From Marinosulfonomonas sp. (GTDB lineage: Bacteria; Pseudomonadota; Alphaproteobacteria; Rhodobacterales; Rhodobacteraceae), in NCBI GenBank assembly GCA_026989405.1, contig JALSJL010000417.1:1-11031 (forward strand): DNA of 11,031 nucleotides, given 5' to 3'. The position numbers and the translations under genes are program-made. Under the pieces are notes generated by a model. The model ran no database searches. It was given only the letters and a program-made list of their open reading frames with translations, and was not told where the DNA came from. This document shows positions 1-7,162 of the stretch, in pieces (the first letter of the stretch is position 1; every line of letters starts with the position of its first letter).

Positions 1-3000
1 CCATCGTCGCGCGCTCCGATGCCGAGGCCCGCCGCGCCTTCGAACAGGCCCGCCGGGAAGACGCGGCCGAAAGTGACGCAGAACCGGGGCAGGCCGCGCC
101 GGACCAGGCGGCCGAGGACCGGGCCACCGAAGAGGCGCCAGCCGATGAGGCCACCACGTCGACCGCCGAGGCGCAGCTGGGCGAAGACATCCCGGATGAG
201 CCGACCCCGACCTTCGAACCCGCGCCGATGCCCGACATCGACATCGATCAGGGCGCCGCCGATGCGGCCGGCGAAGCGGCCAAAGAGGCGCTGGAGGGGG
301 CCGAGGACGCCGACGCGCTGGTTGCCGCCTTCAAGGACGCGCCGCCCTCGGTCAAGGCGATGCGCCATGACACGCTGGCCACGCGCACCGGCGAACTGGC
401 GGCCGAGGATCAGCAGACCTTCGAAGCCGAACTGCCCGAGTTCCAGGCCGAGATGTCGGGCACCGACGATCTGGCCGAACCGGCGCAGGTCGCAACCCCC
501 GAAAGCCGGCAGGCCGAGCTGGAAGACGGCACCCCGCCACCGCCGCCCGAGCCCGAGCTCGACCCGACGCCAGACCCGGGCACGCCCGACCTCAACCGCG
601 ATGCGCGCGACTTGCTGGACGGGCTGTTCGAGACCGGCGACGCAGGCGGTCTGGGGCGCGCCTTTGACCGCGTCAAGACGGCCGACACCGAGGTCGAGAC
701 CTCGGCCGGCGCCCGCCCCGAGGTTCCGCTGGAAGGCGCCACGGACCCCGAGCGCGTGACCGATCAGGACAGCGCGGCGCGCGCCGATGCCGTGGCCTCG
801 CGCCAGGAAGCGACGCAGGCCGTGCTGGACGGTCCCGGCCCCGAGCAGGTCGAACTGCAGCAACTGCGCGAAGAATTTACCATGGAGCCGCGCCCGGCCC
901 CCGAGATCGCCGAAAGCACCGGCCCGCTCGAAGGCCCGGCGGCATTCCGCGAAAAAGAGCTCGACCCCGAAGTGGTCGCGCTGTTCGATGCGCACCATGC
1001 CGACGCGATGTCGGAAAACCTGACGGCGGCGCAGGAAGAAGCGGCGAGCGCCGTTGACACGCGCAACACCGAGCGTGACGCCAAGGTCAGCGAAACCGAA
1101 GCCGAGCGCGACCGGCTGAACGAAGAAGCGGACCGCAAGCAGCGCGAAGAAGTCGGCGCGCGCCGGCAGGACGTTCAGGACGCGCGCCAGACGGCGGTGG
1201 ATGCACAGGCCGAGCATGTGCGCAACCTCAACGAAGACGCCGACCGCGAGCGGCGCGAGACCCAGGCCGAAATTGACGGCGAGATCAGCGCGACGCAAAC
1301 CGAGGTGGAAACCAAATTCGACCAGGCGGAAACCGATGCCCAGACCAAGGTCGATGAGGGCGAAAAGGAAGCCGATGACGAACGCGCCCGCCAGGAGCGC
1401 GAAGCGGAAAACAAGAGCTGGTGGGACAGGGCAACCGACTGGGTCGCCGACCAGTTCAACAAGCTGACCAAGTTCATCAACGACGTGTTCGACGCGGTGC
1501 GCTCGGCGGTGAAATTCATCATCGACAAGGTCAAGGAAGCCGCGCTCGCGCTGATTGACCTGGCCGCCAAGGCGATCATCTCGGCGATCGAGGCCTTTGG
1601 CGAGGTTCTCAAGGCCGCGGTCAACACCCTGCTGGCCGAACACTTCCCCGAAGTGGCGCGGGCGCTCAACAGCGCCATCGACAGCGCGGTCGAGGTGGCG
1701 ACAACCGCGGTCAACGCCATCGCCGAGGGGCTGAAGGCGGCGGTGTCTTTCCTGCTCGATGCGCTGGCGGCAGCGATTGATGCGATCCTTGCGGCCTATC
1801 AGGCGGCGATCAATGCGGCGCTGGCAATTGTCAACGCCGTGCTGACCGGCGACTGGGCGATGCTGGCCAAGCTGATCCTTGAGCCGGTGCTGCTGGCGCT
1901 CGGCATCCAGCCCGAAGCGTTTTACGAGATGATCGCGCGCGCCGTCGAAGCGCTGGACATCATCATCGATGACCCGATCGGGTTCCTGTCGAACCTTGTC
2001 GAAAGCGTCGTCGGCGGTGTGCGCATGTTTGCCGGCAACCTGCTGACCCATCTGCAGGCCGGCATCATCGGCTGGCTGACCGGCGCCCTTGGCGGCGACA
2101 TCCAGATCCCCGAGCGCTGGGATCTGAAGGGCGTTCTCGAGCTTGCGCGTCAGGTGCTGGGGCTGACGGTCGACATGCTGCGCCGGGTCGCGGTTCGGGT
2201 GATCGGCGAGGCCGCCGTCGAAAAGATCGAGTTCTTCATGGGCTATGTCACCGAACTGATCAGCGGCGGTTTTTCGGCGCTGTGGGACAAGATCGTGCAG
2301 GACCTCGGCGACCTGGCAAACTCGGTGCTCGAAGCGATCAAGTCGTTTCTGATGGAGCGCATCGTGATGGCCGCGATCACCTGGCTTGCCAGCATGTTCA
2401 GCCCGGTCGGCGCCCTGATCAAGCTGGTGATGACGATCTGGAATTTCATCATGTTCCTGAAAGACCAGCTGGCCCGCATCATCCAGGTCGTCCAGAAGGT
2501 CGTCAGCACGATGTACGAGATCGCGACCGGGGTGCTGGAGCCCGCGATGAAGGGCATCGAAACCGTGCTGGCCAACCTGCTGCCCATTGCCATCGACCTG
2601 CTGGCCCGTCTGCTGGGGTTGGGCAATGTGGCCGGGCGGGTCAAACGGATCATCGCCGACATCCGGCAACGGATCGAAGATGCGCTGGTCAAGCTGATCA
2701 ACCGGGTTCTGTCTGCCTTCACCGGCGGGCGGCTCGGCGGCGGCCAGCCGGGCGAAGAAACGGCGCAGCCCGGCGCCATCATGGAGCCGGTCGCGCTGGC
2801 CGGCGGGGGCGAGCATCACACGCTGACGATCGAGGACCAGGGCGAAACGGTGGTGACGATGATCCGCTCGACCCCGATGACGCTGGAAAGCTGGCTTGAC
2901 CTGCGGCTGGGGGCGCCGTTCACGGAACTTGCAAGGGAAAATGGCTGGCAGGGCGACGTTGTGAACGCGAAACGCACCGAACTGCAGGGGCTGGTTACAC

Positions 3001-4565
3001 GCGCCAAACAGGAAGAGGGCATTCTCGACCGCGAGGCGGAACAGGCCGAAGACGCCCTGAACGACAATCCGGCCGCCGCCACCGACGAAGTCGCACAGGT
3101 GGCCGACCAGGCGCAGGACACCAAGCGCGCAATCGAGGCGATCCTCGATTTCTTCGGTGTGGCAGGTGGCACGAACCTTGCGGAAAAATTCGCCGACGAC
3201 ATCGCGCGGCTGAACCCGGAGCTTGCCACGCAACTGCGCGCCAACGTGCTGAACCGGTTGAACGCGCGCATCTATTCAACGCTCACCTGGGCGCAGGCGC
3301 GCGACATGATCGCCGGTGAAGCAGCCCTGCCCGTGGCCTGGGCGCGCCCTGCGGCCAGCGACGGGATCGTCCGGCGGGTGTTCGACAGCGACTATCGGCA
3401 GGCGGTCATACGCATCGCGCAGACCGAAAAGGCCGATGCCTTCACTGGCGACAATCCCGCTCAGGAACTCGACCGGTTTTTCGACAATCATCTGACCCAG
3501 GTTCTGAACCAGCCGGAAAACGCCCGCCGCATGGTGGCGGCGTTGCTGAACAACGGCGGGGGCGGCGGCGCGGCGGGGGCTGTCAGCGACACCATTCGCT
3601 CGGTGGCGGCTCGCGCGCTTGGCAACCAGTTGGAGCATGACTTCAAGTTCAACGAAGTCACCGGCAGCTTCTACAAGAACACGCTGGTGCCCGAGGCCGA
3701 CAGGTATTTCCGTGGCGACATCAAGTGGCCCTATATCGAGGACGACGCGCAGAACACGGCCGGCTCCGGCACCAGCCAGGTAAAGCCGTTCGGGTTCTTT
3801 CTGACCGACAGCAAGCGCGCCAGCAAGAACCGGCAGCGTCTGGCGGACAGCGTGCGCGGGGCAAATCCGGGGCAGCATGAATGGATCGCCTCGCGCCTGG
3901 CGGCGGCGGCGCTTTCAGGTGCTGCCCGTACACTCGAATCAACCGGGGAAACTACGGCGCTGAAAGGTGCGACCGAGATACTGGAGTTTCAGCACAAGGT
4001 CCGCACCCCGACGGCAAAGCTGATTTTTCGACCGAGGGCAGGATACCCAAGCTCGGAGCAAAAGGTGGAATACAAGTCGCCCGCACACATCGCAAGTGAA
4101 CAATACCGAGACATTTCACCGGTCGCCCTGCCGGCCGAGTTGCAGAAGCAATGGTATCCTGCCAATGGCCCCCAACCCGGGGAGAGGCGGGGTGTCCTGC
4201 AAGGCCATCCGGGCGCCATTTACGCTTACGCGCTGCGCGGTGATTTTTCTGCCGAAATCAAGCCACAGGTCGCGGGTCACGGCCGTTGGGATCAGGATCT
4301 CGCCAAGCAAGTCACCGAGGAAATAGAGGGTAATGTCGTTACTTTTCGGGACGTCAAGGAAATGGGTGAGAATATTCTTGGCTTCTTCCGGGAAACCATC
4401 TGGCGCGGGGAAGCGGCACCGACCAACCCATTGAAACTGTATTTCCGCTCAAGCAGCCCAAGCACCGAAATTAGCTACGAGGCCCTCAAGAACGAGTTTT
4501 CCGAAAAGTATGAGGATGTCTACGGGACGCTCGAAGCCCAAATTCAGGACGTGATCAGAAGGTAG
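1..4565 (+). CDS. Giant eCIS-associated helical protein, candidate cargo/effector (5' truncated)
   Basis: The frame is open from nt 3 to the TAG at 4563-4565, giving 1520 visible residues. The ATG at 228 is probably not the start, because the same acidic Ala/Glu/Pro-rich coding continues upstream to the window edge. Visible layout, numbered from nt 3: residues 1 to about 335 acidic and probably disordered; about 338-470 a charged coiled coil with a repeat; 473-906 nearly continuous hydrophobic or amphipathic helices opening with a WW pair; a Gly-rich linker (about 908-935); a beta-like segment with HHTLTIED (about 938-970); a second coil (about 987-1050); then an unassigned C-terminal region (1056-1520) with a Gly5 linker and an HEWI motif. 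The architecture resembles large proteins beside eCIS loci that often carry an N-terminal DUF4157 (eCIS core) domain; any such domain would lie upstream and is not seen. Inference: a cargo or toxin with a variable C-terminus. Alternatives are a tape-measure or scaffold protein. No catalytic fold was recognised and there is no obvious signal peptide in the visible part. Confidence 0.72.
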   Translation, partial: IVARSDAEARRAFEQARREDAAESDAEPGQAAPDQAAEDRATEEAPADEATTSTAEAQLGEDIPDEPTPTFEPAPMPDIDIDQGAADAAGEAAKEALEGAEDADALVAAFKDAPPSVKAMRHDTLATRTGELAAEDQQTFEAELPEFQAEMSGTDDLAEPAQVATPESRQAELEDGTPPPPPEPELDPTPDPGTPDLNRDARDLLDGLFETGDAGGLGRAFDRVKTADTEVETSAGARPEVPLEGATDPERVTDQDSAARADAVASRQEATQAVLDGPGPEQVELQQLREEFTMEPRPAPEIAESTGPLEGPAAFREKELDPEVVALFDAHHADAMSENLTAAQEEAASAVDTRNTERDAKVSETEAERDRLNEEADRKQREEVGARRQDVQDARQTAVDAQAEHVRNLNEDADRERRETQAEIDGEISATQTEVETKFDQAETDAQTKVDEGEKEADDERARQEREAENKSWWDRATDWVADQFNKLTKFINDVFDAVRSAVKFIIDKVKEAALALIDLAAKAIISAIEAFGEVLKAAVNTLLAEHFPEVARALNSAIDSAVEVATTAVNAIAEGLKAAVSFLLDALAAAIDAILAAYQAAINAALAIVNAVLTGDWAMLAKLILEPVLLALGIQPEAFYEMIARAVEALDIIIDDPIGFLSNLVESVVGGVRMFAGNLLTHLQAGIIGWLTGALGGDIQIPERWDLKGVLELARQVLGLTVDMLRRVAVRVIGEAAVEKIEFFMGYVTELISGGFSALWDKIVQDLGDLANSVLEAIKSFLMERIVMAAITWLASMFSPVGALIKLVMTIWNFIMFLKDQLARIIQVVQKVVSTMYEIATGVLEPAMKGIETVLANLLPIAIDLLARLLGLGNVAGRVKRIIADIRQRIEDALVKLINRVLSAFTGGRLGGGQPGEETAQPGAIMEPVALAGGGEHHTLTIEDQGETVVTMIRSTPMTLESWLDLRLGAPFTELARENGWQGDVVNAKRTELQGLVTRAKQEEGILDREAEQAEDALNDNPAAATDEVAQVADQAQDTKRAIEAILDFFGVAGGTNLAEKFADDIARLNPELATQLRANVLNRLNARIYSTLTWAQARDMIAGEAALPVAWARPAASDGIVRRVFDSDYRQAVIRIAQTEKADAFTGDNPAQELDRFFDNHLTQVLNQPENARRMVAALLNNGGGGGAAGAVSDTIRSVAARALGNQLEHDFKFNEVTGSFYKNTLVPEADRYFRGDIKWPYIEDDAQNTAGSGTSQVKPFGFFLTDSKRASKNRQRLADSVRGANPGQHEWIASRLAAAALSGAARTLESTGETTALKGATEILEFQHKVRTPTAKLIFRPRAGYPSSEQKVEYKSPAHIASEQYRDISPVALPAELQKQWYPANGPQPGERRGVLQGHPGAIYAYALRGDFSAEIKPQVAGHGRWDQDLAKQVTEEIEGNVVTFRDVKEMGENILGFFRETIWRGEAAPTNPLKLYFRSSSPSTEISYEALKNEFSEKYEDVYGTLEAQIQDVIRR
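1113..1262 (+). repeat. Coiled-coil repeat within the giant protein, 37-residue period
   Basis: Two copies of a charged helix motif lie 111 nt (37 residues) apart. One reads LNEEADRKQREE starting at nt 1116, the other LNEDADRERRET starting at nt 1227. A looser third echo (EADDERARQERE) begins at nt 1368. The copies are similar in protein and differ at many third positions, so this is an old protein-level repeat, not a recent DNA duplication. It fits an extended coiled coil between the acidic N-terminal part and the hydrophobic helices. Confidence 0.6.
2026..2190 (+). other. Family-like core box in the helical region of the giant protein
   Basis: This stretch encodes a segment beginning FAGNLLTHLQAGIIGWLTG, then IQIPERWDLKG, then a QVLGLT helix. 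I recognise this order (hydrophobic helix, HL..G...WL.G, short IP linker, DLKG, LGLT) from large eCIS-associated DUF4157-type proteins. That is recollection of a family pattern and not a search result. It is the best place in this protein to seek homologues, because the flanking low-complexity helices and acidic region would give noisy hits. Confidence 0.5.
3961..4560 (+). other. Lower-G+C C-terminal tail of the giant protein
   Basis: A hand count gives 334 G+C in 600 nt (55.7%), with one 60-nt line (4321-4380) at only 40%. Single counted lines in the neighbouring region and baseplate genes give about 67-75%. Codons ending in A or T are also commoner here than in the flanking genes. The shift ends with the gene: the next coding sequence returns to high G+C. 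This pattern fits a C-terminal module acquired separately from the rest of the protein, as is common for variable toxin tips. Confidence 0.6.
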
Positions 4566-4574
4566 AAACCAGAG

Positions 4575-5225
4575 ATGACCGGATATTCCAGATCCCCGAA
4601 ACTGATCAAGGGCGCGATTGTCGCCTTTCGTCCGCCGGTGCCGGTGCCAAGCGTGATCCCGTTCCAGATCAACCCCGACGGGATGGCGCGCACGCTGGAA
4701 GCGCGCAGCGCCGAAGGCGAAGGCGGCACGGAAACCTTTCGTCTGGCCGGCGCTCCGAAAGAGCAGATCAAGCTGGAAGCCATGATGGACGCCGCCGACG
4801 ACCTGGAAAAGGGCGATGAGGTGGTGGCAGAAAATGGCCTGCACCCGCGCCTCGCCGCGCTGGAAACGCTGATCTATCCGCAGTCCGTCACGGTGATTGC
4901 CAATTCGGTCCTGATGAACCTGGGAACGATCGAGATCCTGCCGACCAGCGGCCCGTTCACCGTTTTCATCTGGGGCAAGCAGCGCATCCTGCCGGTCAAG
5001 CTGCGCGGCTTCACGATCAGCGAAGAAGCCCATGACCCGCAACTGAACCCGATCCGCGCCAAGGTATCGCTGGACCTTCAGGTGCTCAGCTATTCCGACC
5101 TGCCGATGACCCACCCCGGCTACGCGATGTTCCTGGCCCATCAGGTGGTCAAGGAAACGATGGCGCTTGTCGGGCAGGCGAACTCGCTTGGGGCCGTTCT
5201 CGGCTCCGATGTGAATATCTTGTGA
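4575..5225 (+). CDS. CIS tube-like baseplate adaptor (N-terminal half of an Afp7-type protein)
   Basis: This 216-residue protein begins MTGYSRSPKLIKGAI and carries a CIS-tube-type signature. It has FQINPD at 30-35 (the F.xNP motif of these proteins), a helical LETLIYP segment at 96-102, and a core strand VFIWGKQRILPVKL at 130-143. SEEAHDPQLNPIRAKVSL follows at 149-166. Such proteins cap the inner tube at the baseplate and connect it to the hub. In Afp/PVC particles the Afp7/Pvc7 protein also carries a LysM domain; here that part is the next gene. The ATG lies 9 nt after the previous stop, with AGAAGG at 4557-4562 as a rather distant ribosome site, so it is probably translated with the upstream gene. 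No signal peptide is seen, as expected for a particle assembled in the cytoplasm. Assignment to the adaptor role is good; the exact Afp number is inference. Confidence 0.75.
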   Translation: MTGYSRSPKLIKGAIVAFRPPVPVPSVIPFQINPDGMARTLEARSAEGEGGTETFRLAGAPKEQIKLEAMMDAADDLEKGDEVVAENGLHPRLAALETLIYPQSVTVIANSVLMNLGTIEILPTSGPFTVFIWGKQRILPVKLRGFTISEEAHDPQLNPIRAKVSLDLQVLSYSDLPMTHPGYAMFLAHQVVKETMALVGQANSLGAVLGSDVNIL

Positions 5226-5229
5226 GGAG
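5225..5229 (+). promoter_or_regulatory. Ribosome binding site for the LysM-like gene
   Basis: AGGAG begins on the last base of the upstream TGA stop and lies 8 nt before the ATG at 5238. It supports that start and stop-start coupling between the adaptor and LysM-like genes. Confidence 0.65.
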
Positions 5230-5237
5230 ACCGCACC

Positions 5238-5525
5238 ATGTTTGACCCCGACAGCCGATACGCGAAACTGCCGCTCAAAGAGCGCACGGACGCCGCCGGC
5301 AATGCCATCCGCTTCGTGGCGCGGCGCATCATCCCCGACAACCGCGCGCCGATTGCCGAGCTGCGGGTGCAGCCCGGCGACCGGCTCGACCTGATCGCGC
5401 ACCGGGCCTATGGCGACGCCCGCCTGTTCTGGCGCGTGGCCGATGCGAACCCGGTCGCCGACCATGAAACGCTGGATGACGACGCCGGCAGGCTGCTGAA
5501 GCTCAACCAGATCGAAACGGGATAG
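5238..5525 (+). CDS. Small LysM-like baseplate protein (C-terminal half of an Afp7-type protein)
   Basis: This 95-residue protein has a LysM-like core at about 41-71. It reads ELRVQPGDRLDLIAHRAYGD, then an LFWRVADAN helix, matching the usual V..GD.L..IA...YGD..LW..IA..N pattern. In phage tails and CIS, proteins of this kind (T4 gp53 type and the C-terminal part of Afp7) bind at the hub-wedge interface of the baseplate and do not act on cell walls. The N-terminal 40 residues are basic and polar and may be an extended arm. It follows the tube-like adaptor gene by 12 nt with a good ribosome site, and the hub gene begins 3 nt after its stop. The odd point is that it is a free-standing protein where Afp/PVC use one fused chain. 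Confidence 0.78.
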   Translation: MFDPDSRYAKLPLKERTDAAGNAIRFVARRIIPDNRAPIAELRVQPGDRLDLIAHRAYGDARLFWRVADANPVADHETLDDDAGRLLKLNQIETG

Positions 5526-5528
5526 ACC

Positions 5529-6671
5529 ATGCTGGAACAACTGCTTGGCGCACATATGACCCTGATGATCGGCCAAGGCGTTCCGCGCCCGGCGGGGCTG
5601 AACGTGATGGAGCATTTCGTGTCGGCTGAAATCGCGGTGTCGGACCGCGAGCAATCCGGCTTCGAACTGGTGTTCGACGCCATCCGCGCCGGCGGCATCG
5701 CCGGCGTCTTCCCGATCATGGCCGAGCCGGGGCTGAAGGCCGGCGCCCGCGTGGTCATCGTGGCGCAACTGGGGATACGCCCCACGGTGCTGATGGACGG
5801 CATCATCGAGCAGGCCGAGTTCAAGCCGTCCGAGGGCGAGGGCCCGGCCAGGCTGCATGTGCGCGGCAAGGATCTGACCTTCGCGATGGACCGCAAGGAG
5901 GTCGAGGTCGCCCATCCGGCGCAGGGGCCGGGCGAGATCGCGGCGCTGGTGTTGCTGAAATACGCGGGGCTTGGCGTCATTCCGATGGTGATCCCCCCCA
6001 AGAGCGCCGAACGCCCGAACCCGATCGAGCGGGTGCCGATGCAGCGCGCCACCGATTTTGCCTATCTGAAGGAACTGGCCGAGGCCCACGATTCCATCTT
6101 CACGCTGATCCCCGGCCCCGCGCCGCTTGTATCTACCGCCTACTGGGGGCCGCCGCCGCGCCTTGGGGTGCCGCAACCGGCGATCACGACCGACATGGGG
6201 CCGGAAACCAATGTCACCAACCTCAGCTTTGAAAACGCCTCGGGCGAGGCGGCCGAGGTTCAGGGCCAGGTGCAGGACAGGCAGACCGGCCAGAGCGTCC
6301 CGGTGCGCTCCATCGTTCCGCTGCGCCCGCCGCTGGCGGCGGTGTCGGCGCTGGCCAACCGGTCGGTCATTCGCCAGAACCTGTTTCGCACCAACGGCGC
6401 CCCGACCGCGGCCCAGGCCCTTGGCGAAGCGCAGGCCCAATCGGATGCGACGCTGGACACGCTCAAGGTCACGGGTGATCTCGATACGTCGCGCTACGGC
6501 GCTGTCCTGACGCCGCGCGGGCTGGTGGGGCTGCGCGGCGCCGGGCTCGACCATGACGGGCTGTATTACGTCCAGAGCGTCATCCAGAAGATCAGCTCGG
6601 GCAGCTGGGTGCAGTCATTCACACTGAACAGGGAAGGGATCGGCACCACCGTGCCGGTCGTATTGCCATGA
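5529..6671 (+). CDS. Baseplate hub protein, gpD/gp27-like (N-terminal part of VgrG/Afp8)
   Basis: This 380-residue protein matches the phage late control D / gp27 hub family. An early beta domain contains VSDREQSGFELVF, with LKAGARVVIVAQLG and GIIEQAEFKPSEG after it. Next is a domain with LHVRGKDLTFAMDR and the typical YLKELAEAH helix. The C-terminal end has DGLYYVQSVIQK and SFTLNREGIGT, the usual DG.Y.V and F.L.R..G closing strands. A trimer of this protein forms the platform under the tube on which the spike sits. The ATG is 3 nt after the previous stop without a strong ribosome site; an in-frame ATG at 5556 (MTLMIGQG) is a possible alternative. Its stop overlaps the next gene's start as ATGA. 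No gp5-type OB domain is fused at the C-terminus; that domain is the following gene, so the VgrG is split as in phages. Confidence 0.85.
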   Translation: MLEQLLGAHMTLMIGQGVPRPAGLNVMEHFVSAEIAVSDREQSGFELVFDAIRAGGIAGVFPIMAEPGLKAGARVVIVAQLGIRPTVLMDGIIEQAEFKPSEGEGPARLHVRGKDLTFAMDRKEVEVAHPAQGPGEIAALVLLKYAGLGVIPMVIPPKSAERPNPIERVPMQRATDFAYLKELAEAHDSIFTLIPGPAPLVSTAYWGPPPRLGVPQPAITTDMGPETNVTNLSFENASGEAAEVQGQVQDRQTGQSVPVRSIVPLRPPLAAVSALANRSVIRQNLFRTNGAPTAAQALGEAQAQSDATLDTLKVTGDLDTSRYGAVLTPRGLVGLRGAGLDHDGLYYVQSVIQKISSGSWVQSFTLNREGIGTTVPVVLP

Positions 6672-7162
6672 ACGACATGACAACAACGCGCCATTTCGGC
6701 AAGTATCGCGGCACGGTTGCCAACAATATCGACCCGCGCCAGATCGGGCGTCTGCAGGTCAACGTGCCGGCCGTCTACGGCACCAACACGCTGAACTGGG
6801 CGATGCCATGCGTGCCCTATGCCGGGCCGGGCGAGGGGTTTTTCATGATCCCGCCGATCGGCGCGAACATCTGGGTGGAATTCGAGGGCGGCAGCATCGA
6901 CGCGCCGATCTGGTCGGGCTGTTTCTGGGGCGAAGGCGAAAGCCCCGGCGGGCTGCCGCAGGTCAAGATCATCAAGACACCGGCCGCCACGCTGACGCTG
7001 GATGAGCTGAACATGAGCGCGCCGGTGGTGATCGAAACCGTCGCCGGCAACAAGATCACGATCACCGCCGCCGGCGTCACCATCGAAGCCGTGGGCGGCG
7101 GCAAGATCGAACTGTCGGGCCCGCAGGTCAGCATCAACTCCGGCGCATTGGAGGTGGTGTGA
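6668..7162 (+). CDS. Spike protein, gp5/gpV-like OB-fold (C-terminal part of VgrG/Afp8)
   Basis: This 164-residue protein has an OB fold at about 9-90. It shows KYRGTVANNIDPRQIGRLQV at 12-31 (the G.V..N.DP...GR..V hallmark), WAMPCVPYAGPG at 44-55, and IPPIGANIWVEFEGG at 61-75. After these comes IWSGCFWGEGE, ending near residue 91. Residues 120-164 are alternating short strands (ITITAAGVTIEA, KIELSGPQVSIN) that look like a small triple-stranded beta-helix needle. Trimers would sit on the hub and carry the PAAR tip. There is no lysozyme domain, unlike T4 gp5. The start overlaps the hub stop by 4 nt, and its TGA overlaps the next ATG by one base. Confidence 0.87.
   Translation: MNDMTTTRHFGKYRGTVANNIDPRQIGRLQVNVPAVYGTNTLNWAMPCVPYAGPGEGFFMIPPIGANIWVEFEGGSIDAPIWSGCFWGEGESPGGLPQVKIIKTPAATLTLDELNMSAPVVIETVAGNKITITAAGVTIEAVGGGKIELSGPQVSINSGALEVV
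7150..7155 (+). promoter_or_regulatory. Ribosome binding site for the PAAR-like gene
   Basis: GGAGGT lies 6 nt before the ATG at 7162. Its spacing favours that ATG over the adjacent in-frame GTG at 7159. Confidence 0.6.

Noticed and set aside
228..230. ATG at 228 as the start of the giant gene
   Set aside because: The frame stays open upstream to the window edge with the same acidic Ala/Glu/Pro composition, and no ribosome site is seen just before it.
19..759. Plus-strand frame of 246 codons, Arg/Pro-rich
   Set aside because: It overlaps the giant gene in another frame; its Arg/Pro composition is the usual result of reading high-G+C Ala/Glu codons out of frame.
4096..4326. Short plus-strand frames in the low-G+C tail (3881-4099 and 4096-4326), considered as an immunity gene or a frameshift
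   Set aside because: The main frame is uninterrupted through this region, and these frames lack ribosome sites and recognisable sequence.
5238..5525. Peptidoglycan-binding or cell-wall role for the LysM-like protein
   Set aside because: It has no signal peptide or hydrolase domain and lies between adaptor and hub genes, which fits a baseplate LysM-like protein.
4449..6554. Minus-strand open frame of 701 codons
   Set aside because: It lies antisense to four recognisable baseplate genes, and its translation is Arg/His/Gly/Gln-rich with no family motif. It is a typical shadow in high-G+C DNA.
7159..7161. GTG at 7159 as the start of the PAAR-like gene
   Set aside because: The next codon is an ATG with better spacing from GGAGGT and a one-base overlap with the preceding stop.
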